Positions 45,838 through 57,482 of a DNA stretch of 64,000 bases are shown here, one piece after another. The stretch covers positions 5,746,353-5,810,352 of the forward strand of contig OZ022244.1 in assembly GCA_963978895.1 (NCBI GenBank), written 5' to 3'. Position numbers and translations under genes: made by a program. The notes beneath the pieces are model-generated. The model saw only the letters and a list, made by a program, of their open reading frames with translations, did no database searches and was not told the DNA's origin. Every line of letters starts with the position of its first letter. Position 1 is the first letter of the stretch. The DNA comes from Erpobdella octoculata. Its lineage: Eukaryota > Annelida > Clitellata > Hirudinida > Erpobdellidae.

Positions 45838-47170
45838 GTAGAATGTTTTTTCTGTGAAATTATTTCTAATGAAAGAAGAAATTCAATCAAAGTTTTTTAC
45901 GTAGAACATGTTTTAAAAATGCAAATTTGACTGTTAAAATAATATTAGCTTATCTACGCAATGGTATTAAAAAATGCAAGAGTCCGGTCATTTTTTTAAG
46001 AGTTACAGAGGTTTTAGTCGTATTAAAAAAAGTGAACTTCTATTGAAAACGTATATAATAATACACAATTTTGGTGATCTCGTGTAATGGTATTTTCACA
46101 CATGGAAGGTAAGAAGAAAAATTTTCATTGTTTCAAGTGAAACCTGAGCTTGATGACAATTGAACAAACAGCATTACAAATTATAAGAAATAAAAAAGCT
46201 AAAAGATGAAGTTATATGATCTGTTTTACTGTTTTACGGCAGATCAAAGCTGAAAGAAACCCGACTGGCAACATGTGGCTAAAATTAATCCTTCAAATAA
46301 TAAGCACATAGAAATTTGTTTTGAAGTTGTAAATTGATCTCTAAAAAGGTTTGATGTTTGTCATCACGCCTATTCAAAGTCAGGGTAATAGATGTACAAC
46401 TAATAATGCATTCGCTCGATAATAGATAGAAAATACTACAAGGCAGTTTACAAACTGCTGGACTACGTAAAAGTTAAAAAAAGTTTAAGTACATTTTTTT
46501 GAGTTCCACTTACTGAACAGTCTAGCGGCCACTTTACAATGTTAGCAGCTTGCAGATAGGACCAGCGGCGTGTGCGTTGTTTACGGCGCCGCTGGCAGCC
46601 CCGCACACAACTCACTAGCTCCACAAGCGCACAAAGAACCTTAACTCCCAACCGAAGGTGGTACTCATTTTTCGACGACTAAAGGATAAAACGCTGAGTT
46701 GACGTGAGCACCTGCAAGTTAGTTTCTTGCTTAAGGAAATTACGTGCCCAACCCTGGAATCAAAACCGGGTACTCATGATATCCAGGCCGGTGTCTAACT
46801 GGTGGCTGGTGACCAGCGTGACCACCACGTCTCATACATTTACAACATAGTTGTGCCTAATTTGATTTCCATTTTTTTGATATAATTAATTAAATCCATG
46901 ACAGAATTAATAAATATACTAACATGAATAATCAAGTTACTTATCTACACAAAAAATTACAAAATCTGAATAAAATCTGTGGATCTGGAATCATTTGAGC
47001 TCAACAACTTCCTTTTATCAAGCGTTGCTGTTAGCTGACCTGCAAATATAATTATTAATTTTTTAACGTTTACTAATTACCAGAGCTTTAGCTAGAAATT
47101 TAACAAAAAATACATTAAATTAAATGATCAAATTTAAAGGCAGTAAAATAATTCAATTAATTATTGATTC
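45838..47170. other. no supported gene; SINE-like piece
   Basis: AT-rich intron-like sequence with a GC-richer island at 46500-46840. The island holds, on the minus strand, a B-box-like GGTTTTGATTCC (46745-46756) after ACCGGCCTGGATATCATGAG, which suggests a tRNA-derived SINE. No coding frame is supported. The rest (45880-46450, 46850-47170) shows nothing I can name. Confidence 0.4.
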
Positions 47171-47174
47171 CCTT

Positions 47175-47716
47175 TACTTACTTTTAAATTTTGCTTGAAG
47201 CTGCAGTTCCTTTGCAGATGATGATCCAGCTTCCGCACTTATTGTTGCATTCACTCTTGCTTGCTGAATTTCTTTGTCGTGAAACCTCTTGAGAAGGTTA
47301 GCTAACATCGACGTTGTAAATCCCGCTTTGTTATCCTTGCTGGGTCCACGCGATATCCGTTTGTTACAAAATCCGCAAATCGCGAAACTTATGTCGACTG
47401 AATCAACTTTGAAATGATCCTAAACCGCACTTTTTGTAGACATTTTGACAATTAATGATAAGATAGCTAAAATTTATAAGCGTACTAATTGCTATATACT
47501 ATCGTAAAAGTTCACCCCCGGTATTAACAAAAACGACGATAATAAAACGTAAACCATAGAAATTGCCACTAAAAACATAGAAAAAAATTAAATTTTGAGT
47601 TACGTAACCGTCGCTTCGGTTTTTGAGGTCCTTGCTCCGGCCGAACCGAAGCTCCGGTAAAACGCGAAAATCCGGCGAATATTCGATCCGGCCGGAGCTC
47701 CGGTACATCTCTAATA
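47175..47716 (-). pseudogene. hAT element end with BED-finger exon
   Basis: The transposon end is at 47716, reading on the minus strand TAGAGATGTACCGGAGCTCC, followed by GC-rich inverted words. Then comes a BED-type zinc-finger exon (about 47432-47180): HFKVDSVDISFAICGFCNKR, GFTTSMLANLLKRFHDKEIQ, with the C-x2-C ... H pattern and a donor AAAA|GTAAGT. A TAG early in the frame and the missing rest show decay. Confidence 0.6.
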
Positions 47717-47874
47717 ATAACAGTTTAAATTTTAAACAGTTTATTAATTTAGTTATTGACTTTTTCATGCTTCAGTTTCTTAGTTGAAAAAAGTTTATTA
47801 AGACGTCTTCATTTTGAATGATTTTTACAAAGTCTTAGCCTTAAACTCGGTCTTTTCTCAATATGTCTTGGTCT

Positions 47875-47995
47875 TGATCTTGCCTTGCAAATGAAAATCT
47901 TGGTCTTGATCTTGCCTTGCAAATAAAAATCTTGGTCTTGATCTTGCCTTGCAAATAAAAGTCTTGGTCTTGATCTTGGTCTTGGGTTCAGTAGT
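47875..47995 (+). repeat. minisatellite, about 34-bp unit
   Basis: Three tandem units of CTTGGTCTTGATCTTGCCTT plus GCAAATAAAAAT. Similar CTTGGTCTTGATCTTG words border it. Confidence 0.85.
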
Positions 47996-48048
47996 CTTGA
48001 TAACAAGCCTGATTACATCAAACATTATGCTGGATTTATATTAGTGTT

Positions 48049-49440
48049 CAATCAATCAATCATTAGTATTTATATAGCGCTACTTCCGTGGCGTTCAATA
48101 GCGCTCGGACCAGGAGTAGATCCAGAATTTTGCTAAGGGGGGGCGCATCCATGAGGCATGAGTGCCCGCCTATAGGGGCAAAAAGTACCCCCTCTTGTAA
48201 AATTAATGACATTTTTATACCATTGCTATTAATGTATTGTTTACAAATTTATTTGTGTATAATGGATTAGTCCCCTCAAGTAAAAATTTAAAATGTAACA
48301 TAATGGTAAAAATGTGTGTGCTATAAATAGAAATCCAACAATGTTTACGCTTGAAATGAGCGTATACATTGATTGAGCACTTAACTCTTTTCTAAATTTA
48401 CTTTTATTTAAAATTTATTTTATTTATAAGTTTAATACTAAATATTATGTACATAATTCAAATTTGTTTATTGATTTGTTTAATGTAAATTATTTTTAAC
48501 TATTCCACAATGGGTTGAGGAGCGCCCCCCTCGCCTCCCTGGATCCGCCCTTGGCTCGGACGTGAACTAATCAATCATATGTTTTAAGTCCATGACGGAA
48601 AACAGTGAGAAGAGTAGAGTTAGCAAGAGATGTAGGAAGAGAGTTCCAGAGAAAGGGACCAGGATAGGAAGAAGAGCATTTAACAAAAGAATGCTTAACA
48701 GTGAAGATACGAAAGTGACTAAGAGAGGAAGATCGAAGACCAGACTTAGATTTTTTTTAAGTTAGGTAGAGTGGAGAACGGCAATTTTGAATCTTAAACA
48801 TTAGTAAGCAACTTTTAAAAATCACCCTATAATTAAGAGGAAGCCAATGGAGAGGAACAAGAAATGGAGAAATATAAGAAAAGGAAGAGGTGCAAGAAAC
48901 TAAGCGTGCAACACAATTGAAGGCTTTAGAAAGAGGATGAATGGTAGGGTTACTTAGATCATAGTAGAGAGTATTGCAATAGTCAATTTGAGACAGAATA
49001 AGAGAAGAGACTAGAAGTTGTAGAGAAGGATCATCGAACAGTGGAAGAAATTGTTTATGGAAGTAGCAAGATTTAGTAACAGATAATATTTGAGGAGCTA
49101 AAGACAAGTTGGAGTCAAAGAGAAAACTTAAACTACGAATAAAAGGAGATGGAGAAACAGAAAGAGAAGATGGAGGTAGCAGAACCAAAGGAAGCAGAGT
49201 TACAGATTTAGAGGACTTATTGAAATAGATTAATTCAAACTTATCAGGATTAAGCTTAAGACACAGAGAAAAATTCCAAGAGATAATAAATTGAAAGCAG
49301 GCAGTTATTTGTTTAACAACACATATAAGAAAAAAGTTAGAGAAAGTAGAATAGACATGAGTCATCAACATACATTTGACTATTGAGATATTGAGAAGAT
49401 ATAATATAAGGAAGTTCAGAAGTGTAAACGTTGACGAATT
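48049..49440 (-). pseudogene. CR1/L2-like LINE, RT C-terminal half
   Basis: Minus strand: a decayed ADDT box (LMTHVYSTFSN), LCLKLNPDKFELIYFN, SLSFLFDSNLSLAPQILS, QIDYCNTLYYDL, AFNCVARLV and VPLHWLPLNYRVIFKSCLL. The 3' UTR ends in GCGCTATATAAATAC and an ATTG tail (48049-48062). A hAT MITE (48111-48553) interrupts the UTR. Relative order is as in the LINE ending at 16778. Confidence 0.82.
48111..48553. mobile_element. hAT-type MITE (443 bp)
   Basis: Ends CAGGAGTAGATCCAG and, inverted, CAAGGGCGGATCCAG, next to runs of G/C (GGGGGGGCGC). GCTCGGAC is duplicated on both sides (48103-48110 and 48554-48561). No coding capacity. Confidence 0.85.
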
Positions 49441-50980
49441 TTGCTTACTAGCTATTTGTAACGTCGTAAATTTGAAGTTATTTATATAGTGTAATAACCC
49501 TTGGTCATGCACATCCCTGATGACAGGCACATCCCTGCACGTCGTGTAGCGTGGACGAAAATAGAGATTGAAAATAGCGTGCTCGTAGTCAGCAAAAAAT
49601 AAATTTAACCGTGAAAAAATCCTAGCAAGCACTTATTATATATCGTTGGAAAGGTATGAATTAGGAGAATATGAAAAACGTAGTTCTATAACTGTATAAC
49701 AATGCGGGGGAGTGTAGCATAACAAAATAACAAGATGGCCGACAATTCAAAAATATCTTTCCAAAACAATTATTTATAACAATGTTACAACTTGACTTTA
49801 ATAGTCTTAAAGCAGTGTTACTTGAATAATTTTCAAAAAAAAATTTTTTAATAAACCTTTTGAAGAAAAAGATGAAAAACCACAGAAATTTATAGACCCT
49901 TCTCTCCATGGCCTGGATGACATTGGTAATGAGGGCCTTTTAAAGCTAGTCCAGTAGTACATAGATCCACTGGTAAAATTTGATCTTGATTATGAATTTT
50001 GCGATATCAGCCATTTTGGAAAAATGGCTTTTTATGGTTTTCAAAAGTCATTACTGCCAAAATTGAACCTATGAACAACAAATACAAACTAGTTCCAGAA
50101 TATGTTTATTCACATGCATCTATAAATAATTTCCAATTTCAACATATAATACAAAAAACAAACAGAAAAAAAACAGAAACACTAAAAATAACAATATTTA
50201 TTTCCTGCCCTGGAAATTGCAAGACATTATTCTTAGATTCTTGATTGTAAACATCCAGCATTTTGTGAATAATTATTTTTATAAATTAGAAAATATTGAT
50301 ATTTTGAGTCATTGGTTTCACCTGGTTGCCCAATTTATTGCCTAATGCCTGGTTAATCACAGGGAGTGCCACGTGAAGGCTGATTCGTACTCATTACCTA
50401 ATATACAAACAACATACAAACAAGAAACGTATCAGCATATGTACATATTTATATCTAAATATACACACTCCTCTAGGTTTGCTGGAATATTTGGAAACAC
50501 ATTAAGAAAATCATAAATTTAACATGTGCACACATCTAGCTTTAAAAAAAATTAAAACACATACATAAAATATAAAACACATACACACAAATGACTAGTT
50601 AGTTTACCCTTCAGCCCGGTTTAACTGCAACTGTTAGGTGGTGGTATGTTTAATTAAATTCCGAGTCCGGTTAAACCGCAACTGTCAGGTGGTGGTATGC
50701 TTAATTAAATTCCAAGTCCGGCCTAACTGCAACTGTTCGTATCTTCATTTAGGACTAATTGACTAGCTCGTTTACCTTCAAAATTTCAAAAACCAAAATT
50801 AAGCCAGCATAAATGAAGCTGTTATCAAACATTCAGATCTTCAGTTTGAATGATACTATAACCACAACTGATAAATACTTTCAGTGAGATCATCAAAAAG
50901 TCAGACTAGAATATCAAATAACTACAATCAAAACGTCAAAAACTAAAATTGCTGTCTAAGTTCGAAAGCAGCAAGAAATA
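49441..50980. other. no supported gene; one tandem repeat
   Basis: Noncoding. The only clear structure is at 50615-50735, where a unit of about 57 bp (ACTGCAACTGTTAGGTGGTG plus a TTAATTAAATTCC stretch) occurs a little over twice. Open frames at 49661-49909 and 49999-50244 show no family motif. Confidence 0.5.
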
Positions 50981-51640
50981 TTAAATTTCTTCCACATAGA
51001 AGAAATCAATGTCTTCATAAAAAAACTGTGGATCATTGCTCTCAACCACATGTTCTGTGCCACAAGATTTTTCTTCACTGTCACTGCTTATATTATTTGT
51101 TTCATCTGCTGTCACACCGCCATTTGAGCAATCCGTTCCATGACAATTTCCGCAAACAGAAACACAGTGCATATTGTTTCGCAGACATGAACACATTTGG
51201 ATGAGCAGTTTCCATTACAATAGCATCGAACAAACTTCAGGACTGACTGAGGTGCAATGTCACCCACTATTTTCACGGGTTTTAAGCAGCTTTCAACTGA
51301 TTCCCAGCCCCAGTCGGTTGCCTTCAAGACTACATTGTCCAGAGTCCCCCAAATCACAGCATGCAAATGAACGCATCGGACATGCAGGTGAGCAGCACAT
51401 TCTGATAGTGGCAGCCTTTCTGGTTGAAAACGACGACAGAGCCAATTTGAAATATGACTCATACAGTAAATCAGCCAATCTTTCTCATACTTTCCCGCCA
51501 TACAGACTGACCAACAGGCTAGAACCAGCTCTGCACACCTCATCATCCGTAGCATTGCTTTTTTGCAGAACCATGCGGCACGGCAAATGCAATTTAATTA
51601 CATGTTTGTTGTAGTGCACATTAATATAATTTACCAAATC
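50981..51640 (-). pseudogene. CXC-like Cys-rich protein relic
   Basis: Minus strand, two frames: AGSSLLVGLYGGKYEKDWLI, ERLPLSECAAHLHVRCVHLH, ATDWGWESVESCLKPVKIV, then FVRCYCNGNCSSK and CSCLRNNMHCVSVCGNCHGT, DCSNGG, with an acidic tail. The layout (L-P-P-T/S-like, D-W-G-W, then C-x-C-x3-C ... C-x-C-x2-[NH]) matches a widely dispersed invertebrate protein that I know only as uncharacterised. It is frameshifted near 51185. Confidence 0.5.
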
Positions 51641-52179
51641 ACAACAACCGGTAACTTCCAGTTTTTTAATTACAGTGGGAAAGGCTCTTACAACTTCAGC
51701 AGTGTGTTCAGAAATGCTTACAAAATGAACATTTTAAAAAATCTGAATTTATTTCTGTTTCCTCAGAAATTACAGAAGTCCTCACTTCCTCTTCATACAT
51801 ACATGTTCTACACTTCTGCACCATTAAAGTAACCACTCGACAAAAAATGTAGTAAACTTCCAGTGAGAACGGAAAAGAAAATAGCAATTTTCTAAAAAAA
51901 TTGTTTCTGTTGATATTTTTTAATTTGTCTTATTTATCTTTCAAATAGACCTAATCTAAACGTATACTAGTCGCCAAGCACAGAAGCGAACAACACTAAT
52001 TTTACTAACTATCGCCCATCAAACTAAATGCCGTATAACTCACGACATACAACTCCGATTTTTATAGAATTTAGAATGCTAAGTTCTTATTACTATTTTA
52101 CACCTAATCTGAAAATTCTATGCTTGCTAGGATTTTTCACACTTCCAATGCAACAAAATTTTCTACGTTCTGACTATCG

Positions 52180-52320
52180 GAAGAACTTGCATTGATTGAA
52201 TCGGCGTGTTGAGTGACGTTTTCGATATAAATAAAGTGTTGTAGTTTTATGCTACTGTTGTTGGCGTTTATTGTGTAGCGCGCTGAAAGAAATTACCGAA
52301 CTTAGTTCGAGTTTGCAACA
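52180..52320 (+). repeat. probable end of the 5' LTR of Gypsy J
   Basis: Sequence with a TATA-like GATATAAATAAAG (52225) ends GTTTGCAACA, directly before a primer-binding-like TGGTGTCAGAAGTGGGA (52322). The LTR start upstream is not resolved, and no 3' LTR was found. Confidence 0.45.
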
Positions 52321-52337
52321 CTGGTGTCAGAAGTGGG

Positions 52338-53430
52338 ATGGCTACCGTTACGAAAAAAATTAACGAGCTTCGGGTCAAGGACCTAAAAGATGAATTGGAA
52401 GAAAGAAGTCTTCCGACCGCTGGCAAGAAAGAACAATTGGTGGTACGTCTGAAACAAGCGCTGGTCGAAGAAGTGAAAGAACCGAAAATTTATGAATTTG
52501 GAATAGAAGCCGATGTTAAATATTTCTTTGGAATATTGCAATCCTTGAAGGAAAAAATACAGTCTACGAATGACGAAAGTAAAAGGGAGTTGCAATTTTT
52601 GAATGAAAAATACGAGACATGAACATGAGGCACGAGGGGGAGATCAGGGCCGTCAGGGAGGAACTGTAAAAAAAACAAGGTTTGAAAAAAATTCACATTC
52701 AGTTGAAAAGTTTACAAAAAACAGTTTGAGGCAGCAGCCAAGATCAACGATTGGACAAAAGGTGAAGAGAAAGCTACAGCACTTGTTTTGGCATTGAGAG
52801 GCAAAGCAGCTAAACTACTTCACACCACTGATCCAGGAAATTACGATAGCATCGTAAAAGCGTTGGAATTGAGGTATGGTGACGAACACATGCAGGAGGT
52901 TTACAGGGTACAGATGAAAACGAGACAACAGGAGTCAGGTGAAACATTGCAAGAGCTGGAGGCGGACATTGAACGACTGGCTCGCCTGTCCTACCCGTTG
53001 TCTACACCAGAGTTTCTCGACGTCATCATAACTGATGCCTTCATTGATGCCATTCGTGATCCAGAATTAAAAAGGGCCATCCGAATCAGTGGTAAACGCA
53101 GGGCAAGTGAGGCCCTAGGCCCCTCTCCTACGAGGCGGCAACGGATGCATCGAAAACTGTGCATTATGCCAGGAAATTAGAGGTTGAAGAGGACCGTCTA
53201 CCCCAATTCATCCACGAGGTGCGCAGGCTTGTTGAGGAAGTTAAGGCAGAAACGAAAACAAATGGTGTACGAGATTCAGTAAAACAAGACAGAAACGGCC
53301 TCCGCTGCTGGAATTGTAGCACAACGGGTCACTTTCGTAGAGATTGTGCGGCACCCAGTCAATACACCACCTACCAACATGGAGCTTATGTGCCACCAGG
53401 TCATAGGGGCAACCAGGAATAATAAAGTTT
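52338..53430 (+). pseudogene. Gypsy J Gag with N-terminal SAP domain
   Basis: ATG at 52338. Residues 10-45 (INELRVKDLKDELEERSLPT, AGKKEQLVVRLKQALVEE) are a clear SAP DNA-binding motif. A stop at 52620 breaks the frame. The capsid continues in other frames (LRGKAAKLLHTTDPGNYDSI, QMKTRQQESGETLQELEADI) and the nucleocapsid knuckle is CWNCSTTGHFRRDC (53310). At least three frame changes. Confidence 0.8.
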
Positions 53431-53439
53431 GCCAGCTTT

Positions 53440-54230
53440 GTGTGGCATAAGCTGGCAAAACGTTACATCAAAGCCCCTGATGTCATCGTTCCTGTTGCGA
53501 CTTTGGGAGAAAACTCTGGGTTATATGTTAAAAGAAGATTGGGAGACTGTTTTTGTAATTTTTTTAGATACTGGAGCATTACGTTCAATCATTCGGCCTG
53601 ACCTGGTCAATGGCATTCACAAGAAAAGAATGGGTGGGTATCCGTTGAAGACAGCAAGCGGCGAATTGATGCCGATATTAGGATAAAAGGATATTCAGCT
53701 TCAACTGGGGACCTAACATTTCATCATGAATTTTTGATAGACAATATTACAGACAAATGCATTTTAGGGTTAGATTTTATGCAGTCGTATGGTTTGGGTA
53801 TCAACATGAATAAAGGTACATTGAAATATGAAAACATGGAATATCCGCTACTGGGGAAAGGCGAAGACAACCAGACGACAATTAAAATGGTTCTTCTGAT
53901 CGAAGATGTTAGAGTTCCTGCACAATCAGAGACAGTCTTATGGGCCAAACTAGACTATGGTGATGATGAAATAAAAACAGTGCTAATAGAGGCTAATCAG
54001 GGAAACAGCCACGAACTGATTGTTGATAAACATTGGTGGCCATCCATAAAAACGGTCTTGTACCAGTGAGAGTGATGAACCTTGCTAATTATGACCAGCA
54101 CTTGCACAAAGACGATGTGATTGCTTATTGTGATGCTGTCGACTTGATAACAGACTGTAAAGCTAGTTGCGGTTCAACAAAAAAAAACGAGCAAAGAATC
54201 TTTTGTTATAGAAACTTTTGCTAGAGTTGA
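53440..54230 (+). pseudogene. Gypsy J protease region
   Basis: VIFLDTGALRSIIRPDL carries the DTG active site; TDKCILGLDFMQSYGLGI is the protease C-terminal G-L-D/A-F signature. It is followed by a linker (VPAQSETVLWAKLD). Frame changes at about 53690 and 54060. Confidence 0.8.
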
Positions 54231-55650
54231 AAAACAACCTGTCTAAGAGTGATTATCTCAAAGCTGAAATTTTGCTGCTAGAGTTCGAGGATATCATGGC
54301 CGCGGAAGAAGATGACTGTGGAAGAACAGACCTGGTTCAGCATCGAATCAATACCGGGAATGCCAAACCAATACGACAGATGCCACGTCGTTAACCTTTG
54401 GCAAAGCAACGCGAAGTTATTGACATGCTAGAACAGATGCATGAACAAGGTGTGATAGAACAGTCTGACAGCCCTTGGAGTTCGCCTGTGGTACTCGTAA
54501 AAAAGAAGGATGGATCGCTCCGTTTCTGCGTCGACTACAGAACTTTGAACGAGGTTACTCACAAGGACAGTTACCCTCTGCCCCGTATCGATGACACCTT
54601 GGATACTCTCTCGGGCTCTATGATCTTTTCAACCCTAGACCAGAAGAGTGGGTATTGGCAAGTCGGCTTACATCCGGAAGATAGAGCAAAGACAGCATTC
54701 TCGGCAGGTAACTGGCTGTGGCAGATCACTGTTATGACATTCGAATTATGCAATGCTCCAGCCACCTTTGAGAGACTAATGAAACACATCTTGAGGGATC
54801 TTAATTGGAAAACGTGCCTTGTCTACCTCGATGACATAATCGTAATTGGAAAAACATTTGACGAACACCTTGCAACTCTAAGAGACGTTCTTCAACGAAT
54901 TCGAAATGCAGGAATGAAACTCAACCTAAAGAAATGTTCGCTATTTAAAGAGAAAGTGAAATATCTTGGACATGTTGTGTCTTCCGACCTTGACAAGATT
55001 GAAGCAGTCAGAAGCTGGCCTGAACCAAGAAATGTACGCGAATTACAAGGTTTTTTTTGGACTTTGTACACGTTATTCCAACATTGCTAAACCACTTCAC
55101 TAATTGACGGAACAGAAGAGACTGTTTATTTGGGACGAAGAATGCCAAAAATCTTTTGATGAGTTGAAGGATGGTCTACGTTTTTCTCCAGTACTTGCAT
55201 ACCCTGTTCCTGGTGTAACGTTTCTGCTGGACACTGATGCAAGCAATACGGGGATAGGTGCAGTTTTGCCACAGAAGATAGATGGAATGGAAAATGTGAT
55301 CTTTTATTATAGCAGAACCCTGTCAAAAGCCGAGAAAAACTACAGTATCACAAGACGCGAGCTGCTGGCGGTAGTAAATGCAATCAAGCACTTTCACAAG
55401 TATCTATATGGACAACGATTTGTTTTAAGGACGGATCATGCAGCATTGAAATGGTTGCTGTCTTTCAAAAGTCCAGAGGGTCAAATCACTAGATGGATGG
55501 AAAGGTTGCAGACGTACGACTTCGAAACCCAGCACCGGAAAGGATTACTGCACAAGAATGCGGATTCCTTATCACGCCGACCATGCAACTCGGAGTCTAA
55601 GCACTGCAAACGTGCAGAAGAAAAAGAGCCAGGTGTTGAATATTCGCAAA
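54231..55650 (+). pseudogene. Gypsy J reverse transcriptase and RNase H
   Basis: RT motifs SPWSSPVVLVKKKDGSLRFC, VDYRTLNEVTHKDSYPLPRI, FSTLDQKSGYWQVGL, CNAPATFERLM and the catalytic LVYLDDIIVIG. RNase H has FLLDTDASNTGIGAVLPQK, ITRRELLAVVNAIKHF and LRTDHAALKWLLSF, then KGLLHKNADSLSRRPC. A frame change lies at about 55090. Integrase and the 3' LTR are absent: Helitron sequence follows in the same frame. Confidence 0.88.
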
Positions 55651-56295
55651 AATCTCTCATTGACAGCGTATTTCCCGATTTACGCACACAATACATGAAT
55701 CGTGAGTGGCTGGCAGAAAGTCATTTTGGCAACAAAAAATGTGGATGTCAATGATTTAAATTTCAAGATACGGCAGTTATTTCTAGGCGAATTGGTGTCA
55801 TACAAATCGATTGATACCGTTTGCGATGCCAGCGAAGCCGTAAGTTATCCAACTAAGTTTTTGAACTTATTGGGTTTGCCAGGCATGTCACCGCATCATC
55901 TAGAACTTAAAGCTGGATATCCGGTTGTTCTTCTTCGGAATTTGAACCCACCGCGGCAATGCAATGGAACGCGATTAGTACTTAAAAAAATTGATGAAAA
56001 ACATTGTCGAAGCCAGCATTTTGAATGGCAAGTTCCGATGCGAAGGTGTTTTGCTGCCATGGATCCCAATAATTTTCACAGAAGTGCATATTGAATTCAA
56101 ATGAATTCAATTTCCAATTCGATTGGCATTTGTAATGACAATTAATAAGTCGCAAGGCCAAACGATATCTGTTTGTGGCTTAGATTTGGGCACGCCATGT
56201 TTTTCTCACGGACAATTATACGTGGCATGTTCTGGCGTGGGCAGACCATCCAGTTTGTTTGTGTTGGCTAAAGAAAGACTGGCAAACCAGTAAAG
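55651..56295 (+). pseudogene. Helitron helicase, C-terminal part
   Basis: Reads SVFPDLRTQYMNREWLAE, then after a one-base shift VILATKNVDVNDLNFKIRQL, SYKSIDTVCDASEAVSYPT, GYPVVLLRNLNPPRQCNGTR, and after another [54 protein letters not shown]. These are the Pif1-like helicase motifs V-VI of Helitrons, which replicate by rolling circle. The Rep nuclease and most of the helicase are missing. Confidence 0.88.
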
Positions 56296-56434
56296 ATAAA
56301 AAATAAATTTAAAAAATTTGTTTTATTTGCCTCAAAGCAAATTCCATGTTTAGATTAGTAAACGTTATTGCAAACTCGAACTTAGATACGAAATATAGAT
56401 CGCCAGAGCTTTGGGGCCGGTTGTCAAACGAATT

Positions 56435-56485
56435 AATTCCTGCCATCTAGCGACTGAAATAGAAAGCCGCTAGATGGCAGGAATT
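56435..56485. repeat. 18-bp perfect hairpin
   Basis: AATTCCTGCCATCTAGCG (56435-56452) and its exact reverse complement (56468-56485), loop 15 bases. It lies about 140 bp beyond the Helitron stop. Helitrons end in a short hairpin followed by CTRR; no CTRR follows here, so identity as the Helitron terminus is open. Confidence 0.7.
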
Positions 56486-56524
56486 CATTTGATTTGAATA
56501 ATTTTAATTGATTTAAAGCCTAAT

Positions 56525-56632
56525 TTATATATATATATATATATATATATCGATTTTATTTTTAATTTTTTCCAATACTCTAAATCGGTTTAAAAATAAT
56601 TTATTACCAAACACAAACTCCATAATCTTATA
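56525..56632 (-). mobile_element. Penelope-like terminal fragment with (AT)n
   Basis: Minus strand between hammerhead motif 4 and an (AT)n tract of 26 bp at 56525-56552. The order hammerhead, about 80-150 bases, (AT)n is the same as for the other three copies. Confidence 0.45.
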
Positions 56633-56676
56633 GGCTTATAGATCTATTTCGGCAATTTTTTGCCATCATCAGAGCC
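56633..56676 (-). ncRNA. hammerhead-ribozyme-like motif 4
   Basis: Minus strand: helix I GGCU/AGCC, canonical core CUGAUGA, helix II GGCAA/UUGCC with loop AAAA, GAAA, palindromic helix III AUAGAUCUAU and an AUA cleavage triplet. As in the other copies one extra U precedes helix II. Helix III differs completely from the other copies yet still pairs. Confidence 0.62.
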
Positions 56677-56749
56677 GTTTAACTTTTTTAAAATAAAATG
56701 CAGTGACTAAATGAACGGATTTTGCTCGGACAACTCTTAAAACATTCTC

Positions 56750-57170
56750 TATTAAATGCTCTGGCCCTCGTATTTATTCAATCATTCCAATATCTGTCTC
56801 CTCCTTGAAACGTATTTCGCTATTTAAGCAAGCTCTGAAATCTTACTTATTATTGTCTCACTCATAACTACTCAATACCTATTACCTTAGCATACCAATT
56901 TCAGTCTCTTCCTTGATAAGTTTATTGAACTACTATTTGAAATGTCTTAACTCAACCAGCTCATTTGGTTCTTTTTGTAAAGGTTGTCCATTAAGCGGGA
57001 AGGAATTCCCTTCGGACGAACCTTTTGGGCACCTTATTTCTTTCTCAACCAATCGATTTTTTTTTCTTTTTCTGAAATTTTGGTTCTATATTTTTTCTTG
57101 TCGTTTTGGTTATTTTCTTTTGTTTACGTTTAATACTTATGTTGGTGCTCAAAAAAAAAAAAATAAATAA
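56750..57170 (+). pseudogene. possible LINE 3' end
   Basis: Frames ISLFKQALKSYLLLSHS resemble the last residues of CR1-type LINE ORF2, and GTTGGTGCTC followed by A12 and TAAATAAA could be the 3' tail. Stops are frequent. Weak evidence. Confidence 0.3.
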
Positions 57171-57482
57171 AAGATACAACTAATTGAAAGGAATTAAAAT
57201 ACAATTTAAATAAAATTTAAATTCATTATATACAAATGTAACAACATAAAAAATATTTAAATTAAATTAATTATAATAATAACAGTAATAACTAAATAAT
57301 TAAGATCAGTTAGTAAAGCCTTTAACAACGGAATTACAGTCAACTTCAAGGACGTGACTGGAAGAAGAATCACATACATATCTATAACCTTTGAAACACA
57401 AACGTCTGGTACAAAACATTCATTCAACGAAGAAATACCTGAAGAAACATTGGCACTATTACCATGCATATATATATATATA

